DNA from: Paraburkholderia hospita | Lineage (GTDB): Bacteria; Pseudomonadota; Gammaproteobacteria; Burkholderiales; Burkholderiaceae | NCBI RefSeq assembly: GCF_002902965.1 | Contig: NZ_CP026107.1 | Coordinates: 1,674,001 to 1,738,000 of the forward strand | Direction of reading: 5' to 3' | DNA length: 64,000 nt | Part shown: positions 1-9,176 of the stretch, piece by piece | How positions within the stretch are numbered: the stretch's first letter is position 1 | How the letters are laid out: each line of letters starts with the position of its first letter | Position numbers and translations under genes: made by a program | The notes under the pieces: generated by a model | What the model saw: the letters and a program-made list of their open reading frames with translations, nothing else | Told to the model about the DNA's origin: nothing | Database searches by the model: none

Positions 1-34
1 TCACCGATGTCCGCACACTGGAGATACACGCGCG

Positions 35-649
35 ATGAACCGCTTGACCATCATCGAAGGAACGGCGGCGCCGTTGCCCATCGACAACCTCGACACCGAC
101 CAGATCATGCCGAAGCAGTTCCTGCGCATCGTCGACAAGGCCGGTCTTGCAGATGGATTGCTGTACGACTTGCGCTTCGATGCGCAAGGCGTGCCGCGCG
201 CCAACTGCGTGTTCAATCAGCGCGCCTGGGACGGCGCGCGCATTCTGATCGGCGGAGCGAACTTCGGCTGCGGATCGAGCCGCGAGCACGCGGTGTGGGG
301 CTTGCAGCAATACGGCTTTCAAGCCGTAATCGCGCCGAGTTTCGCGGAGATTTTCTACTCCAACGCGATGAACAACCGGCTGCTGCTCGTGCAACTCGAA
401 CGCGAAGCAATCGATGCACTCGTGCAGGCTTCGACCCAAACGCCTGAATCGAAACTCCGCATCGATCTCGAACGGCAAACCGTGACGGCTGCACACGGAC
501 AGACCTACACGTACCCGCTCGGCGCGCGCCACAAGCAAATGGTGATCGAAGGCATGGACACGATCGATCTGACGCTCGCGTCCCTGCACGATATCGAGGC
601 GTTCGAGCGCGCGCATTTCGCGCGGCGCGCATGGGCACAAGTCCTATGA
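35..649 (+). CDS. leuD: LeuD-type 3-isopropylmalate dehydratase small subunit
   Basis: The 204-residue protein has the aconitase swivel domain of LeuD: the [16 protein letters not shown] loop near residues 72-87, then IAPSFAEIF. The small subunit pairs with LeuC to isomerise 2- and 3-isopropylmalate in leucine synthesis. LeuC should lie upstream, but the window begins only 34 bases before this start. The next gene is the C4-dicarboxylate carrier dctA rather than leuB. The copy may therefore be a paralog acting on another small hydroxy-dicarboxylate such as a methylmalate; that is inference. Family assignment is firm, substrate is not. Confidence 0.88.
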   Translation: MNRLTIIEGTAAPLPIDNLDTDQIMPKQFLRIVDKAGLADGLLYDLRFDAQGVPRANCVFNQRAWDGARILIGGANFGCGSSREHAVWGLQQYGFQAVIAPSFAEIFYSNAMNNRLLLVQLEREAIDALVQASTQTPESKLRIDLERQTVTAAHGQTYTYPLGARHKQMVIEGMDTIDLTLASLHDIEAFERAHFARRAWAQVL

Positions 650-773
650 AAGCCGCGCCGCCATCGCCATAGCGGCTTCGACAGCCGCGCCACTTTTTCA
701 CGTTCAGACACGCCGATTCCCTTCCGACTGCAGAAGGGAACGGCCCCGCTTTGCCCCGAAAAACGGAGGAGAC

Positions 774-2102
774 ATGAAGCGCAAACCGTTCTACAAGGTT
801 CTTTATGTACAAGTGCTGTTCGCCATCGCGGCGGGCGTGCTGCTCGGACACTTCGCGCCGCATGAAGCCGTCGCGCTGAAGCCGCTCGGCGACATGTTCG
901 TCAAACTGGTGCGGATGGTCATCGGGCCAGTGATCTTCTGCACGGTCGTGACGGGCATCGCCGGCATGCAGGACATGAAGAAGGTCGGACGCGTCGGCGG
1001 CAAGGCGCTGCTGTATTTCGAGGCCGCGTCGACGCTCGCGCTCGCGATCGGTCTCGTTGCCGCACACGTGCTCAAACCAGGCAGCGGCTTCAACGTCGAT
1101 CCGGCGACACTCGATGCGAGCGCCGTATCGAGCTACGCGGCGCAGGCCGCGCATGGCGACGGCATCGTCGCGTTCGTCATGCACGCGATCCCCGACACCT
1201 TCGCCGGCGCGATGACGCAAGGCGATATCCTGCCCGTGCTGGTGATCGCGATGCTGTTCGGCTCCGCGCTGGCCGTGCTGGGCGACAAGGCCGCGCCCGT
1301 GACCAACCTCGTCGAGACGCTGTCGAAAGCGTTCTTTCGCATCGTGCATATGATCACGAGCCTCGCGCCCATCGGCGCGTTCGGCGCGATGGCGTTCACG
1401 ATCGGCCGCTACGGCATCGTCTCCCTGCTGCCGATGCTCAAGCTGATCGGCTCGTTCTATCTGACGGCGGCCCTGTTCGTCGCGATCGTGCTGGGCGTGG
1501 TCGCCCGGATGTGCGGCTTCAGCCTGTGGCGCTTCCTGGTGTATATCCGTGACGAGCTGCTGATCGTGCTCGGCACGTCGACGTCCGAGGCGGCGCTGCC
1601 TCAGCTGATGGAAAAGCTCGAACGGCTTGGCTGCCCGCGCGGCGTGGTCGGGCTCGTCGTGCCGACGGGTTACTCGTTCAATCTCGACGGCACGAACATC
1701 TATATGACGCTCGCCGTGCTGTTTCTCGCGCAGGCGACCAACACGCACCTGACCGTCACACAGGAAATCACGCTGCTGCTGGTGACGATGCTGACATCGA
1801 AAGGATCGACGGGCGTGACGGGCGCGGGCTTCATCACGCTGGCCGCGAGTTTTTCCGTCGTGCCGACCGTGCCCGTCGCGGCGATGGTGCTGATACTCGG
1901 TATCGACCGCTTCATGTCCGAGTGCCGCGCGCTGACGAATATCGTCGGCAATGGCGTGGCGACAATCGTCGTGTCGGCGTGGGAAGGCGGTCTGGATCGC
2001 GACGCGCTTGCTGCCGCGCTTGGACGCCGCGCTGACGCCCACGTTGACCCACACTTCGGGACATCGATCGCAGCGCAGAGCACCGATATCGAAAAAGCAT
2101 AA
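774..2102 (+). CDS. dctA: C4-dicarboxylate/proton symporter DctA
   Basis: A 442-residue inner-membrane carrier of the dicarboxylate/amino acid:cation symporter (DAACS) family, close to the usual DctA length. It shows the family signatures [12 protein letters not shown] near residue 302 and the glycine-rich [14 protein letters not shown] hairpin near residue 345, with about eight hydrophobic membrane segments. DctA imports succinate, fumarate and malate under aerobic conditions. The AUG follows a GGAGGA ribosome site. It lies 124 bases after leuD on the same strand, so co-transcription is possible. Without the cognate sensor pair in view, its regulation cannot be stated. Confidence 0.93.
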   Translation: MKRKPFYKVLYVQVLFAIAAGVLLGHFAPHEAVALKPLGDMFVKLVRMVIGPVIFCTVVTGIAGMQDMKKVGRVGGKALLYFEAASTLALAIGLVAAHVLKPGSGFNVDPATLDASAVSSYAAQAAHGDGIVAFVMHAIPDTFAGAMTQGDILPVLVIAMLFGSALAVLGDKAAPVTNLVETLSKAFFRIVHMITSLAPIGAFGAMAFTIGRYGIVSLLPMLKLIGSFYLTAALFVAIVLGVVARMCGFSLWRFLVYIRDELLIVLGTSTSEAALPQLMEKLERLGCPRGVVGLVVPTGYSFNLDGTNIYMTLAVLFLAQATNTHLTVTQEITLLLVTMLTSKGSTGVTGAGFITLAASFSVVPTVPVAAMVLILGIDRFMSECRALTNIVGNGVATIVVSAWEGGLDRDALAAALGRRADAHVDPHFGTSIAAQSTDIEKA

Positions 2103-2376
2103 CCTCGCGTTTTTCCTCATCACACAAATACTGCGCAATGTGCGCTACATCGCATCCGGCCAGGTCGATTGCTGGCAACTTTATTCACATCATGTTGATC
2201 GTGCGGACGCATGCGATGCGCGTCTGCTACTCGGGGTCGTCCCTGGCAACCCTGGTAAAGGCGTGCAGCATGGGTGTATGTCAGGTTCCGGCGGGAGGCT
2301 GATTCGCATGCGGTCAGCACCGGACACGCGTACAGAGTTGTGTTTGCCGTGTATGACCACCAGCGAGGTAACAACC

Positions 2377-3066
2377 ATGAGAATCAGCACATTGCTCGGG
2401 TCTGCGGCGTTGACCGTGGCCTTCGGGCCAACCCTTCTGTCCGCCGCTGCGTGGGCTGACGGGCCGCGGTCAGCCTATGACAATGGCGGCGCAAACGAGG
2501 CTTCGCTCGATCCAGGCGAAGAGCAGATGACCGCCGACGAGGAAAACAAGGCACGCCTGAAGGATCTGAGCGACGCCTATCACAGCGGCTACAACGCCCG
2601 CGCGAAGGAGGATGCCGACACTTACGCTTCGTTGCGCGAGCAGTTGAAGCGCACGTCGAAGGCTAACGTGCAGCAACCGCCGCCGTTGCCGTCCGACATG
2701 CCCGCCGACGACGGCGCGCAGGTGCGGCGCGTGAACCAGCCGCGCGTCGCGCAGCGGCAGTTGCAGGCGCAAGCAGCTTACGACGATGACGATGCCGCGC
2801 CCTTGCAATATGCACCCGCGCCGCCGCCGCGTCCGCGCTACCGGCCCGCGCCTGTCGTCTATACGCAGCCGCCGATGTACGAGGGCCCTTCGCCGGAAGA
2901 GATGCAAACGGTGGTGTTCCAGCCGTATCAGCCGCCGCCCGTGCAGTACGTGCCTGTCTACCACCAGCCTGTCTACGTGAGCCAGCCGGTCATGCCGATG
3001 CAGTATGCGGCGCAGGTGCCGGCGTACCGCCCCGGGTATTACGGCTACCGCGGTTACGGCTGGTAG
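2377..3066 (+). CDS. Proline/tyrosine-rich exported protein of unknown function
   Basis: I chose the ATG that follows a GAGGTA site. It gives a 229-residue protein with a clean signal peptide of about 28 residues ending in AAAWADG. An acidic stretch follows (about residues 35-75), and the last 110 residues are dominated by proline, tyrosine, valine and glutamine, ending GYYGYRGYGW. Such low-complexity tails occur in envelope-associated proteins, but I recognise no family. An in-frame upstream extension exists but would bury the signal peptide. The 274-base gap from dctA suggests its own promoter. Confidence 0.72.
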   Translation: MRISTLLGSAALTVAFGPTLLSAAAWADGPRSAYDNGGANEASLDPGEEQMTADEENKARLKDLSDAYHSGYNARAKEDADTYASLREQLKRTSKANVQQPPPLPSDMPADDGAQVRRVNQPRVAQRQLQAQAAYDDDDAAPLQYAPAPPPRPRYRPAPVVYTQPPMYEGPSPEEMQTVVFQPYQPPPVQYVPVYHQPVYVSQPVMPMQYAAQVPAYRPGYYGYRGYGW

Positions 3067-3088
3067 TACGAAGCAGAGTGTGTTGTCT

Positions 3089-3121
3089 GCATGCCGCGCC
3101 TTCGCAAGAAGGTGCGGCATG
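3089..3121. terminator. Hairpin between convergent genes
   Basis: GCATGCCGC (3089-3097) pairs with GCGGCATGC (3113-3121), and an inner CCTT/AAGG pair extends the stem. It lies in the 84-base gap between two convergent genes, where a bidirectional terminator is expected. There is no clear T-tract on either strand, so it may instead be a barrier or processing structure. Confidence 0.5.
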
Positions 3122-3150
3122 CGCACGTCCATGCGCAGCGCCCCTATCCA

Positions 3151-4623
3151 TCACCAGCCAAACTTCGCCTCGACGCCCACATAGTCCGCATTACGCGCAC
3201 CCAACGCGCGTATCGAATCGCCGACTTCGAAGTGCACCGCTTCCAGGGCGAGCGCGACATTCGAACTGACGAGCCAGTCGGCGCGAACCTGCGCGTACAT
3301 GCCCGTCCAGCGCGTGCCCTTGCCTGCCGTGCCCGGCACCACGGCCGAACCCTGGCCGTAGATGGCATCGGCTGTCGTCGCGCGCCACTGGAATCCTAGC
3401 GCCGTCAACAGCGTGACCTTCGGCGTCACCTTGAAGGTGATCGACGGCTTCACGTGAATCAGGTTGCTATAACCCGTGTAGCCGGCCAGCGTGAAGTAGT
3501 AGCCGTTCGGAAACAACGGGTTGAAGGTTCCGACGCGTCCGTCACCCGGATGCCGGTCGCCCGATGCGCCGTCCACCTGCAAGCCGAGCCGCGGCGAGCC
3601 CGCCACGGTTGCGAACGTATAGCCGCTCAGCACGCCGAACGCCCACGCGCCGATCGTATCGTTGCCGACGTGGCCCGTCTGCAGCATCGTTTCCGCGTCC
3701 CAGTCGAACGGCGCGACCTTGCCCGCGTAGCGCACGTCGAACACGTCGCGATGTTCGGTGCCCGTGGCATCGATAAAGCGCGCGTTGTCGCGGTTGTAGC
3801 GCGACCAGTACGCGGACAGATCGCCCGGCCCCGTGTTTGCGCGCTCGACGCGCACGCCGCTGAACGTCAGATGCCGGTTCGACACGTCGTCGAAAGCCGT
3901 GACGTCGCGGTACTGCACCGGCTGCGTCAGGTAGCCGATGAAGCGCCATTTGTCGATCTCATAGTCGGCCCACAGCGCGTCATATGCCTGGCGCACGTTC
4001 GGGCCGTCGCGCACCGACACGAAGCGCTGCAAGTCGAACGCCATCTCCTGGCGGCCGACGCGCGCCTTGAACGTTCCGCCGCCTACGCCATAGACGAACG
4101 CGACGAACGCCTGCTCGATATCGAGCGGATTCTTGTCGACGGGTGTGACGGAATCCTTGCCGAAGGGACGTGCGTCTTCGAGCTGAAAGAACGCCTGCAC
4201 ATGCTCGCCGATGTGCGCGTCGGCATGCACCTGCGCGCGCTGGATCACGTAGCTGTCGGGCCGCGCGCTGCCGAGACCGAAGAGCGGCGTGTTGTTCAAC
4301 TCGAAGCGCTCGCGCAGGGTCGCGCCTAGCGACAGATACGTCGACGGGTCACCGCCCAGCGGAATGTACTTGAGCGCATCGAACGGCTTGCGCGGCACGC
4401 ACGGCAATGCCAGAACCGACCAGTCCTCCTGCCAGCGGTTGAACGACAGCGGCGACGGCCGCTTCGCGGCGCACTGCGATGCGTCGGCTGCGCTTGTTTC
4501 CGCCGTGCCTGTCTCTGCCGTGTCGGCGGCGAGCGCGTTCGCGCCGTCCGCCAGACTGCACACAGCGAGCGCCGCGCAGGCGGCGGCTCTCTTCGCGCTT
4601 TTGATTGAACGACGCACCGTCAC
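3151..4623 (-). CDS. Alginate-export-type outer-membrane porin
   Basis: 490 residues with a signal peptide (about 33 residues, ending NALAAD), then alternating amphipathic beta segments and a terminal aromatic residue (VEAKFGW), as in outer-membrane barrels. Passages such as LSLGATLRERFELNNTP and ARVGRQEMAFDLQRFVSVRD are characteristic of the AlgE-like alginate export family, many of which are uptake porins in catabolic operons. Translation starts at GTG, which overlaps the stop of the upstream VOC gene as GTGA, so the two are translationally coupled. The substrate is unknown; the neighbours suggest a small organic compound. Confidence 0.85.
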   Translation of the reverse strand: MTVRRSIKSAKRAAACAALAVCSLADGANALAADTAETGTAETSAADASQCAAKRPSPLSFNRWQEDWSVLALPCVPRKPFDALKYIPLGGDPSTYLSLGATLRERFELNNTPLFGLGSARPDSYVIQRAQVHADAHIGEHVQAFFQLEDARPFGKDSVTPVDKNPLDIEQAFVAFVYGVGGGTFKARVGRQEMAFDLQRFVSVRDGPNVRQAYDALWADYEIDKWRFIGYLTQPVQYRDVTAFDDVSNRHLTFSGVRVERANTGPGDLSAYWSRYNRDNARFIDATGTEHRDVFDVRYAGKVAPFDWDAETMLQTGHVGNDTIGAWAFGVLSGYTFATVAGSPRLGLQVDGASGDRHPGDGRVGTFNPLFPNGYYFTLAGYTGYSNLIHVKPSITFKVTPKVTLLTALGFQWRATTADAIYGQGSAVVPGTAGKGTRWTGMYAQVRADWLVSSNVALALEAVHFEVGDSIRALGARNADYVGVEAKFGW

Positions 4624-5555
4624 TTCTTCGCTTCGTGAATCTCGGCGACGTAGCCGCCAGGAAATTCGACCATCGCGCTGCGCCCTTCGACCGTGCCGCT
4701 CGCTGGCGACAGCACCTTCACGCCGACGCCTTGCGCCTTTGTGAGCGTCGCGTCGAGATCGGCGACCTGATAGCCCGTCGTCTCGCGGCCATACGGATAC
4801 GGCAGCTTGCCGTCCGTCACGAACACGAGCATGTTGCCGAAGCCCGACGCGATACGCACGCGCCGGATCGTGTCGCCCGGCCGGCCGATTTCGCCGCCAT
4901 CTGCACGACGGTTATCGGAGACGACCTTGCCATGCGAGAAGCGCACGAAGCGCTTGACGAAGTTGTCCGCCGCCTGCGCGGACACGTAGACGCGATTGTC
5001 CGGCACCGTTTCGAGCGGACCATACGAAGGCGCCTTCGTGTGCCAGTACAGCTGCATATAAAGACCGCCCGGCCACTGGATGACAGCATCCTTGCCAATC
5101 GGGTCGTCGAACGTATCGACGATCACATCGGCGCCCGCTGCGCGCGCGGCGCGCACGGCCTTGTCCATATCGGTGACGAGATAGCCGGTGCGCTCGCTGC
5201 CGAACGGATACGGAACCGGCGTCTGGAACGCGAACACCGACAACATGCCCACGGGCGTCTGCACGTATTGCGAGGCCGTCTTGCTCGGCGTCGGCGTGAC
5301 CGTGAACACGGCGCGCGGCGAAGCCTTGCCGCCGAACGTCGCAACGAAGCTGTCGACGAACGCGTCGATGTCCTGGTTCGACACATAGACGTGCGTCGTG
5401 TCGTACTGCGGTCCGACGGACACGACGGGCGCGCTCTTGCCCGCGTTCTGATGGTCGGCTTCCGCGAAGGCGGGCGAACCGGCCAGCGTCACGCCGAGCG
5501 CCGCAATCGACACGACGGCCGCGCGCAACAATCGATACATCTTGACGGTACTCAT
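4620..5555 (-). CDS. Exported two-domain VOC (glyoxalase-like) protein
   Basis: The 311-residue product begins with a signal peptide (about 31 residues, ending SPAFAEA) and contains two related VOC domains. Each has a PYPFGSERTGY or PYPYGRETTGY motif followed by a D-(M/L)-D helix and a WPGG or FPGG strand. VOC proteins bind a metal and act as lyases, isomerases or dioxygenases; here the domains probably fold together in the periplasm. The start follows AGGAGT at good spacing. The gene is joined to the downstream porin by a 4-base overlap. The reaction cannot be assigned. Confidence 0.82.
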   Translation of the reverse strand: MSTVKMYRLLRAAVVSIAALGVTLAGSPAFAEADHQNAGKSAPVVSVGPQYDTTHVYVSNQDIDAFVDSFVATFGGKASPRAVFTVTPTPSKTASQYVQTPVGMLSVFAFQTPVPYPFGSERTGYLVTDMDKAVRAARAAGADVIVDTFDDPIGKDAVIQWPGGLYMQLYWHTKAPSYGPLETVPDNRVYVSAQAADNFVKRFVRFSHGKVVSDNRRADGGEIGRPGDTIRRVRIASGFGNMLVFVTDGKLPYPYGRETTGYQVADLDATLTKAQGVGVKVLSPASGTVEGRSAMVEFPGGYVAEIHEAKK

Positions 5556-5613
5556 GAAAACACTCCTTGCTGGTAATGGTTGCCGCCGCGTCTCGTCATG
5601 ACGCGCGGCGCGA

Positions 5614-6363
5614 TCAGGTTTGCGCCGGCGCTGCGCCCGTGCTTCTCGACAGCGCGGCGAGCACGCACAACGCGGCGAGCGGCAACAGCAGCGCCCAGAA
5701 CGACGCGAGCAGATATCCGGCCGCACCCGCGCCCGCGCCAATCGCAAAACCGGCGACGGGCGGCAGCGTGCGCCACAGGCGACTGCGCGCCGCCTGCCGC
5801 GCTTTCGCGTCGGCGGGTGAAAACAGCAGATCGAACACGTCGATCACGGCTTGCGTGACGTTGCCCGTCATCACCGTGTTCGCGACGACTGAGCGTGCGG
5901 TCAGGCGGCCATGCGCGTTCTGCACGCCCATCGCTGCCGCGCCGAGCAGGCCGCAGGCAATCGTCAGCGGCGCGTCGGAATCGGTGATGGGCGCAGCCAG
6001 CACGCCCGCTGCCATGAAGCCCGTCAGCAGCGCCGCCTGCAGCACGTACAGCGCGCAGGCGCGCACGCCATGTCCGTGCGCAAGCAACTGGTTGTCGAGC
6101 ACGCGTGCGAGCACGATCCCAGCGACGAACGCGGGAAACGCGAGCCACTTGATCAGCAGCCCAGTCCCCGCGCCCGCGAGGCCCGAGCCGATCAGAATGA
6201 AATTGCCCGTTACGTGCGCGGTGAAAAGGCCAAACAGCGCGACGAAGCCAAGCGTGTCGACATAGCCCGCGATGGTCGCAAGCCAGGTGTCCTCGCCAGG
6301 CACGTGATCGAGTTGCGCCGCAAGTTGCGCCTCCGCGCCCGTGCTCACTGGTCCTTGCTGCAT
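5614..6363 (-). CDS. YoaK-family (DUF1275) inner-membrane protein
   Basis: 249 residues, largely hydrophobic with about six membrane spans. The family signatures are visible: DTLGFVALFGLFTAHVTGNFILIG near residues 36-59, then GVQNAHGRLTARSVVANTVMTG near residue 150. The function of YoaK/DUF1275 proteins is not established. The start overlaps the 3' end of the XapX gene by 19 bases, showing both belong to one transcript. Translation is probably coupled because no strong separate ribosome site is visible. Confidence 0.88.
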   Translation of the reverse strand: MQQGPVSTGAEAQLAAQLDHVPGEDTWLATIAGYVDTLGFVALFGLFTAHVTGNFILIGSGLAGAGTGLLIKWLAFPAFVAGIVLARVLDNQLLAHGHGVRACALYVLQAALLTGFMAAGVLAAPITDSDAPLTIACGLLGAAAMGVQNAHGRLTARSVVANTVMTGNVTQAVIDVFDLLFSPADAKARQAARSRLWRTLPPVAGFAIGAGAGAAGYLLASFWALLLPLAALCVLAALSRSTGAAPAQT

Positions 6364-6581
6364 GACGGAGTCGGCTTGTTGCTGGCGACGGAGGGCACGC
6401 TTTGCGTTTGCGCGTCGGGCGTGCGTATCTGCGCCTGCACGAACGGAATCGCATGCTCGCCGATCACGATGCCGAGCAGTCCCGCGAGCGCGATCAGCGG
6501 CGGCGCGGGCGACTGCACGCGCACGAGGTAATACAGCAGGCCGACCACGAGGCCCGCGCCCAAAGAAATCAGGTATGACAT
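6345..6581 (-). CDS. XapX domain small membrane protein
   Basis: A 78-residue protein with two hydrophobic segments and the XapX signature: GLLYYLVRVQSPAPPLIALAG around residues 14-34, then GIVIGEHAIP. XapX proteins are small membrane proteins of unknown role seen mainly in proteobacteria. An AAGGAGC site sits just upstream of the ATG. It lies in the middle of a same-strand run from the isochorismatase-like gene to the porin. The C-terminal 20 residues are hydrophilic and poorly conserved in character. Confidence 0.85.
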   Translation of the reverse strand: MSYLISLGAGLVVGLLYYLVRVQSPAPPLIALAGLLGIVIGEHAIPFVQAQIRTPDAQTQSVPSVASNKPTPSCSKDQ

Positions 6582-6600
6582 GGTTTGCTCCTTCGTTGCG

Positions 6601-6753
6601 TCACTCGTCCGCCCGCGGCGAGCCGAGAATCAGCGCGGGCAGCGACGCGTGCGCGGCCTCAGCGGCTGCAATCGCAAGCGGCGTGTGCGGAATGCACACG
6701 CCTGCGACTTCTACGAGCCGCGCCGCGCGTTCATTCGACACGATCGATTCCAT
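6601..6753 (-). CDS. Small 50-residue hypothetical protein
   Basis: This frame runs from an ATG nine bases after the DoxX stop to a TGA 19 bases before the XapX start, neatly filling a gap in the operon. The product starts MESIVSNERAARLVEVAGVC and is alanine-rich and weakly amphipathic, without a signal peptide or an obvious membrane helix. The ribosome site (GCAGGCG) is weak. Only position and the absence of competing frames support it, and I recognise no family. Confidence 0.45.
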   Translation of the reverse strand: MESIVSNERAARLVEVAGVCIPHTPLAIAAAEAAHASLPALILGSPRADE

Positions 6754-6762
6754 CGCCTGCGC

Positions 6763-7170
6763 TCACGCCTGTCGTTGCCCCGACGCATGCGGCCGCAGCG
6801 TAAGCCGGTAACGACCCGCGCCGCCGATCGCAATGGTGCCGAACAGGATCAGCAGCATCCACGCGAACTGCCCCTGATCCAGCGTCCATTCGCGATGTAC
6901 GAGGCCGAGCGCAATCACGCTGACCAGCATGATCGGCAGCGCGGCAAGCCGTGTCGCGATGCCCGCGATCATCAGCAGCGGACACACGACTTCCGCGAAA
7001 ATCGCAAAGGCCAGCGTCAGCGTCTTGCCGAAATGCAACGGGTCTTCGATCGCGTCGAGCTGGCTCGCGTAGTGGAGTGCCTTCGGCAGTCCATGCACGA
7101 GCAGCACGAGCACGCTCGCGGTGACGCGCAGAAACAGCAGCGCGGCGTCGGGTGCGGAAAAGCGGTTCAT
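6763..7170 (-). CDS. DoxX family membrane protein
   Basis: 135 residues with four hydrophobic segments and the DoxX features: LLFLRVTASVLVLLVHGLPKAL at the start, FAEVVCPLLMIAGIATRLAALP near residues 58-79, then a terminal LTLRPHA. DoxX proteins are small integral membrane proteins linked to quinone or thiol redox chemistry, although most are uncharacterised. The chosen ATG begins 14 bases after the amidohydrolase stop. A longer frame reading back into that gene is not credible. Confidence 0.85.
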   Translation of the reverse strand: MNRFSAPDAALLFLRVTASVLVLLVHGLPKALHYASQLDAIEDPLHFGKTLTLAFAIFAEVVCPLLMIAGIATRLAALPIMLVSVIALGLVHREWTLDQGQFAWMLLILFGTIAIGGAGRYRLTLRPHASGQRQA

Positions 7171-7184
7171 TGCGTGCGTGCGCC

Positions 7185-9065
7185 TCAGAATGCAAAGCAG
7201 CTGCAACCGAGCGCGCCCCAGAACGAGTTCGCGTCGCCCGCAGGCACGTTGCTGCGCCAGGCCCATCCATGCGCGTGACGATGCACGCCGCACAGGTTCA
7301 CGCACGCGTCGTTGCACGATTGCTGCAGCGGCGCAGCGGCGGGACGGTAGCGCGCGTAGCCGCCATACTCCGCGACGGGCGACCACGTCGGGCTGACGGG
7401 CAGCGCAGGCGGAGCAAACGTTTCGAACTCGTCGGCGGCATAGACGACGCGGCCGTTGACGACCGTCAGCACCGAGGTCAGATGCTTGATCGCGTCTTCA
7501 TCGACGGTGAAGTAGTCATCCGACAGCACTGCGAAATCCGCGAGCTGGCCCGGCACGAGTGCGCCCTTGCGCGTCTCGTCGTTCGAAAACCACGCGCTGC
7601 CGACCGTATAGCGGCGCAGCGCTTCCATGCGGTCGAGCCGGTCTTGCGCCGCGTACATCGGCGTGCCGCCCACCGTGCGTCCCGACACCAGCCAGAACAG
7701 CGACACGAACGGATTGAAGCTCGCGACGCGCGTCGCGTCCGTGCCCGCGCCGACGGGCAGTCCCGCAGCCAGCATCTGCCGCACGGGCGGCGTGCGCGCA
7801 GCGGCTTGCGCGCCATAACGGGCAATGAAGTACTCGCCCTGATACGCCATCCGGTGCTGAACGGCAATGCCGCCGCCAAGCGCCGCAATGCGTTCGATAT
7901 TGCGCTGTGAAATCGTCTCGCAGTGGTCGAAGAACCAGCGCAGGCCGCCGAACGGCGTGTCCTGATTGACACGTTCGAACACATTGAGAAAGCGTTCGAT
8001 CGATTCGTCGTAAGTCGCATGCAGCCGGAACGGCCAGCGGTTCTGCACCAGCAGGCGCACGACGGCTTCGAGTTCGCTTTCCATCGCGTCCGGCAGATCG
8101 GGGCGCGGTTCCAGGAAGTCTTCGAAGTCGGCGGCGGAGAACACCAGCATTTCGCCCGCGCCGTTCACCTTCAGGAAATCGTCGCCGTCGCCGGGTTTCG
8201 TGACCTTGACCCACTTCGCGAAGTCTTCGATTTCCTTCTTCGCGTTCTGCGTGAAGAGGTTGTACGCGATCCGCACCGTCAGCTCGTTGCGCTTCGCGAG
8301 TTCCATGATGACGGCGTAGTCGTCGGGATACGCCTGATAGCCGCCGCCCGCATCGATCGCGCTCGTCACGCCGAGACGGTTCAGCTCGCGCATGAACTGG
8401 CGCGACGAGTTCATCTGGTCATCGAGCGGCAGCTTCGGACCTTTTGCGAGCGTCGCGTACAGCAGGCCCGCATTCGGGCGCGCGATCAGCATGCCCGTCG
8501 GATTGCCGCGCCGGTCGCGCTGGATTTCGCCGCCCGGCGGATTCGGCGTGTCGCGGTCGTAGCCGACGGCGCGCAGCGCCGCTGCGTTCAGCAGCGCGCT
8601 GTCGTAGAGATGCAGGATGAAGACGGGCGTATCCGGCGCAATCGCGTTGATCTCTTCGAGCGTCGGGCCGCGCTTCTCCGCAAACTGAAATTCGTTCCAT
8701 CCGCCGACCACGCGCACCCATTGCGGCGCCGGCGTACGCGCAACCTGCGCGCGCAGCATCTCGAGCGCATCGCGCAGCGACGGCACGCCATCCCAGCGCA
8801 ACTCGAGATTGAAATTGAGGCCGCCGCGAATCACGTGAAGGTGCGAATCGTTGAGGCCGGGGATGACCGTGCGGCCTTTCAGGTCGATGCGGCGCGTAGA
8901 ATCGTTCGCCCATTGCATCATGTCGTGATCATTACCGCTCGCGACGATCTCGCCTTTCGCGACGGCGAGCGCCGTCACGAACGAACGCTTGTCGTCCTGC
9001 GTCGCTATCTTGCCGTTGTAGATCACCAGGTCCGCAATGCGGGCGGGCTGAATGGGTGCGGTCAT
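7185..9065 (-). CDS. YtcJ-like metal-dependent amidohydrolase with a cysteine-rich tail
   Basis: The first 550 residues are an amidohydrolase-superfamily TIM barrel of the YtcJ type. Visible motifs are VIPGLNDSHLH near residue 70 (metal ligands), a mid-barrel FRLHATYDESIERF, WFFDHCETI, and GAGTDATRVASFNPF near residue 450. These enzymes hydrolyse C-N bonds of amides or heterocycles. At 626 residues it carries an extra C-terminal tail with cysteines in a CNDACVNLCGVHRHAHGW context and a final CSCF, not part of the barrel. It follows the isochorismatase-like gene and precedes DoxX. Substrate unknown. Confidence 0.88.
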   Translation of the reverse strand: MTAPIQPARIADLVIYNGKIATQDDKRSFVTALAVAKGEIVASGNDHDMMQWANDSTRRIDLKGRTVIPGLNDSHLHVIRGGLNFNLELRWDGVPSLRDALEMLRAQVARTPAPQWVRVVGGWNEFQFAEKRGPTLEEINAIAPDTPVFILHLYDSALLNAAALRAVGYDRDTPNPPGGEIQRDRRGNPTGMLIARPNAGLLYATLAKGPKLPLDDQMNSSRQFMRELNRLGVTSAIDAGGGYQAYPDDYAVIMELAKRNELTVRIAYNLFTQNAKKEIEDFAKWVKVTKPGDGDDFLKVNGAGEMLVFSAADFEDFLEPRPDLPDAMESELEAVVRLLVQNRWPFRLHATYDESIERFLNVFERVNQDTPFGGLRWFFDHCETISQRNIERIAALGGGIAVQHRMAYQGEYFIARYGAQAAARTPPVRQMLAAGLPVGAGTDATRVASFNPFVSLFWLVSGRTVGGTPMYAAQDRLDRMEALRRYTVGSAWFSNDETRKGALVPGQLADFAVLSDDYFTVDEDAIKHLTSVLTVVNGRVVYAADEFETFAPPALPVSPTWSPVAEYGGYARYRPAAAPLQQSCNDACVNLCGVHRHAHGWAWRSNVPAGDANSFWGALGCSCFAF

Positions 9066-9096
9066 CGTCGCTCTCCGTGAATCGTGGTCAGGCGCA

Positions 9097-9131
9097 ATTC
9101 ACGCGCGACGTCAGTGACGCCGCGCGTGAAT
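9097..9131. other. Long hairpin between the isochorismatase-like and amidohydrolase genes
   Basis: ATTCACGCGCG (9097-9107) pairs perfectly with CGCGCGTGAAT (9121-9131), and an inner CGTC/GACG pair lengthens the stem. It lies in the 111-base gap between two minus-strand genes of one run. There is no T-tract, so it looks more like a processing site or transcript stabiliser than a full terminator. It could allow the two genes to be expressed at different levels. Confidence 0.5.
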
Positions 9132-9176
9132 CAAAACAGAAAAATGCTTGAGGCAATGAAGCCCGATCAGCCCAAA

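Noticed and set aside
213..2138. A 641-codon open frame on the minus strand, opposite leuD and dctA
   Set aside because: Composition is arginine- and histidine-rich with no domain, and it lies antisense to two well-supported genes; a GC-skew shadow.
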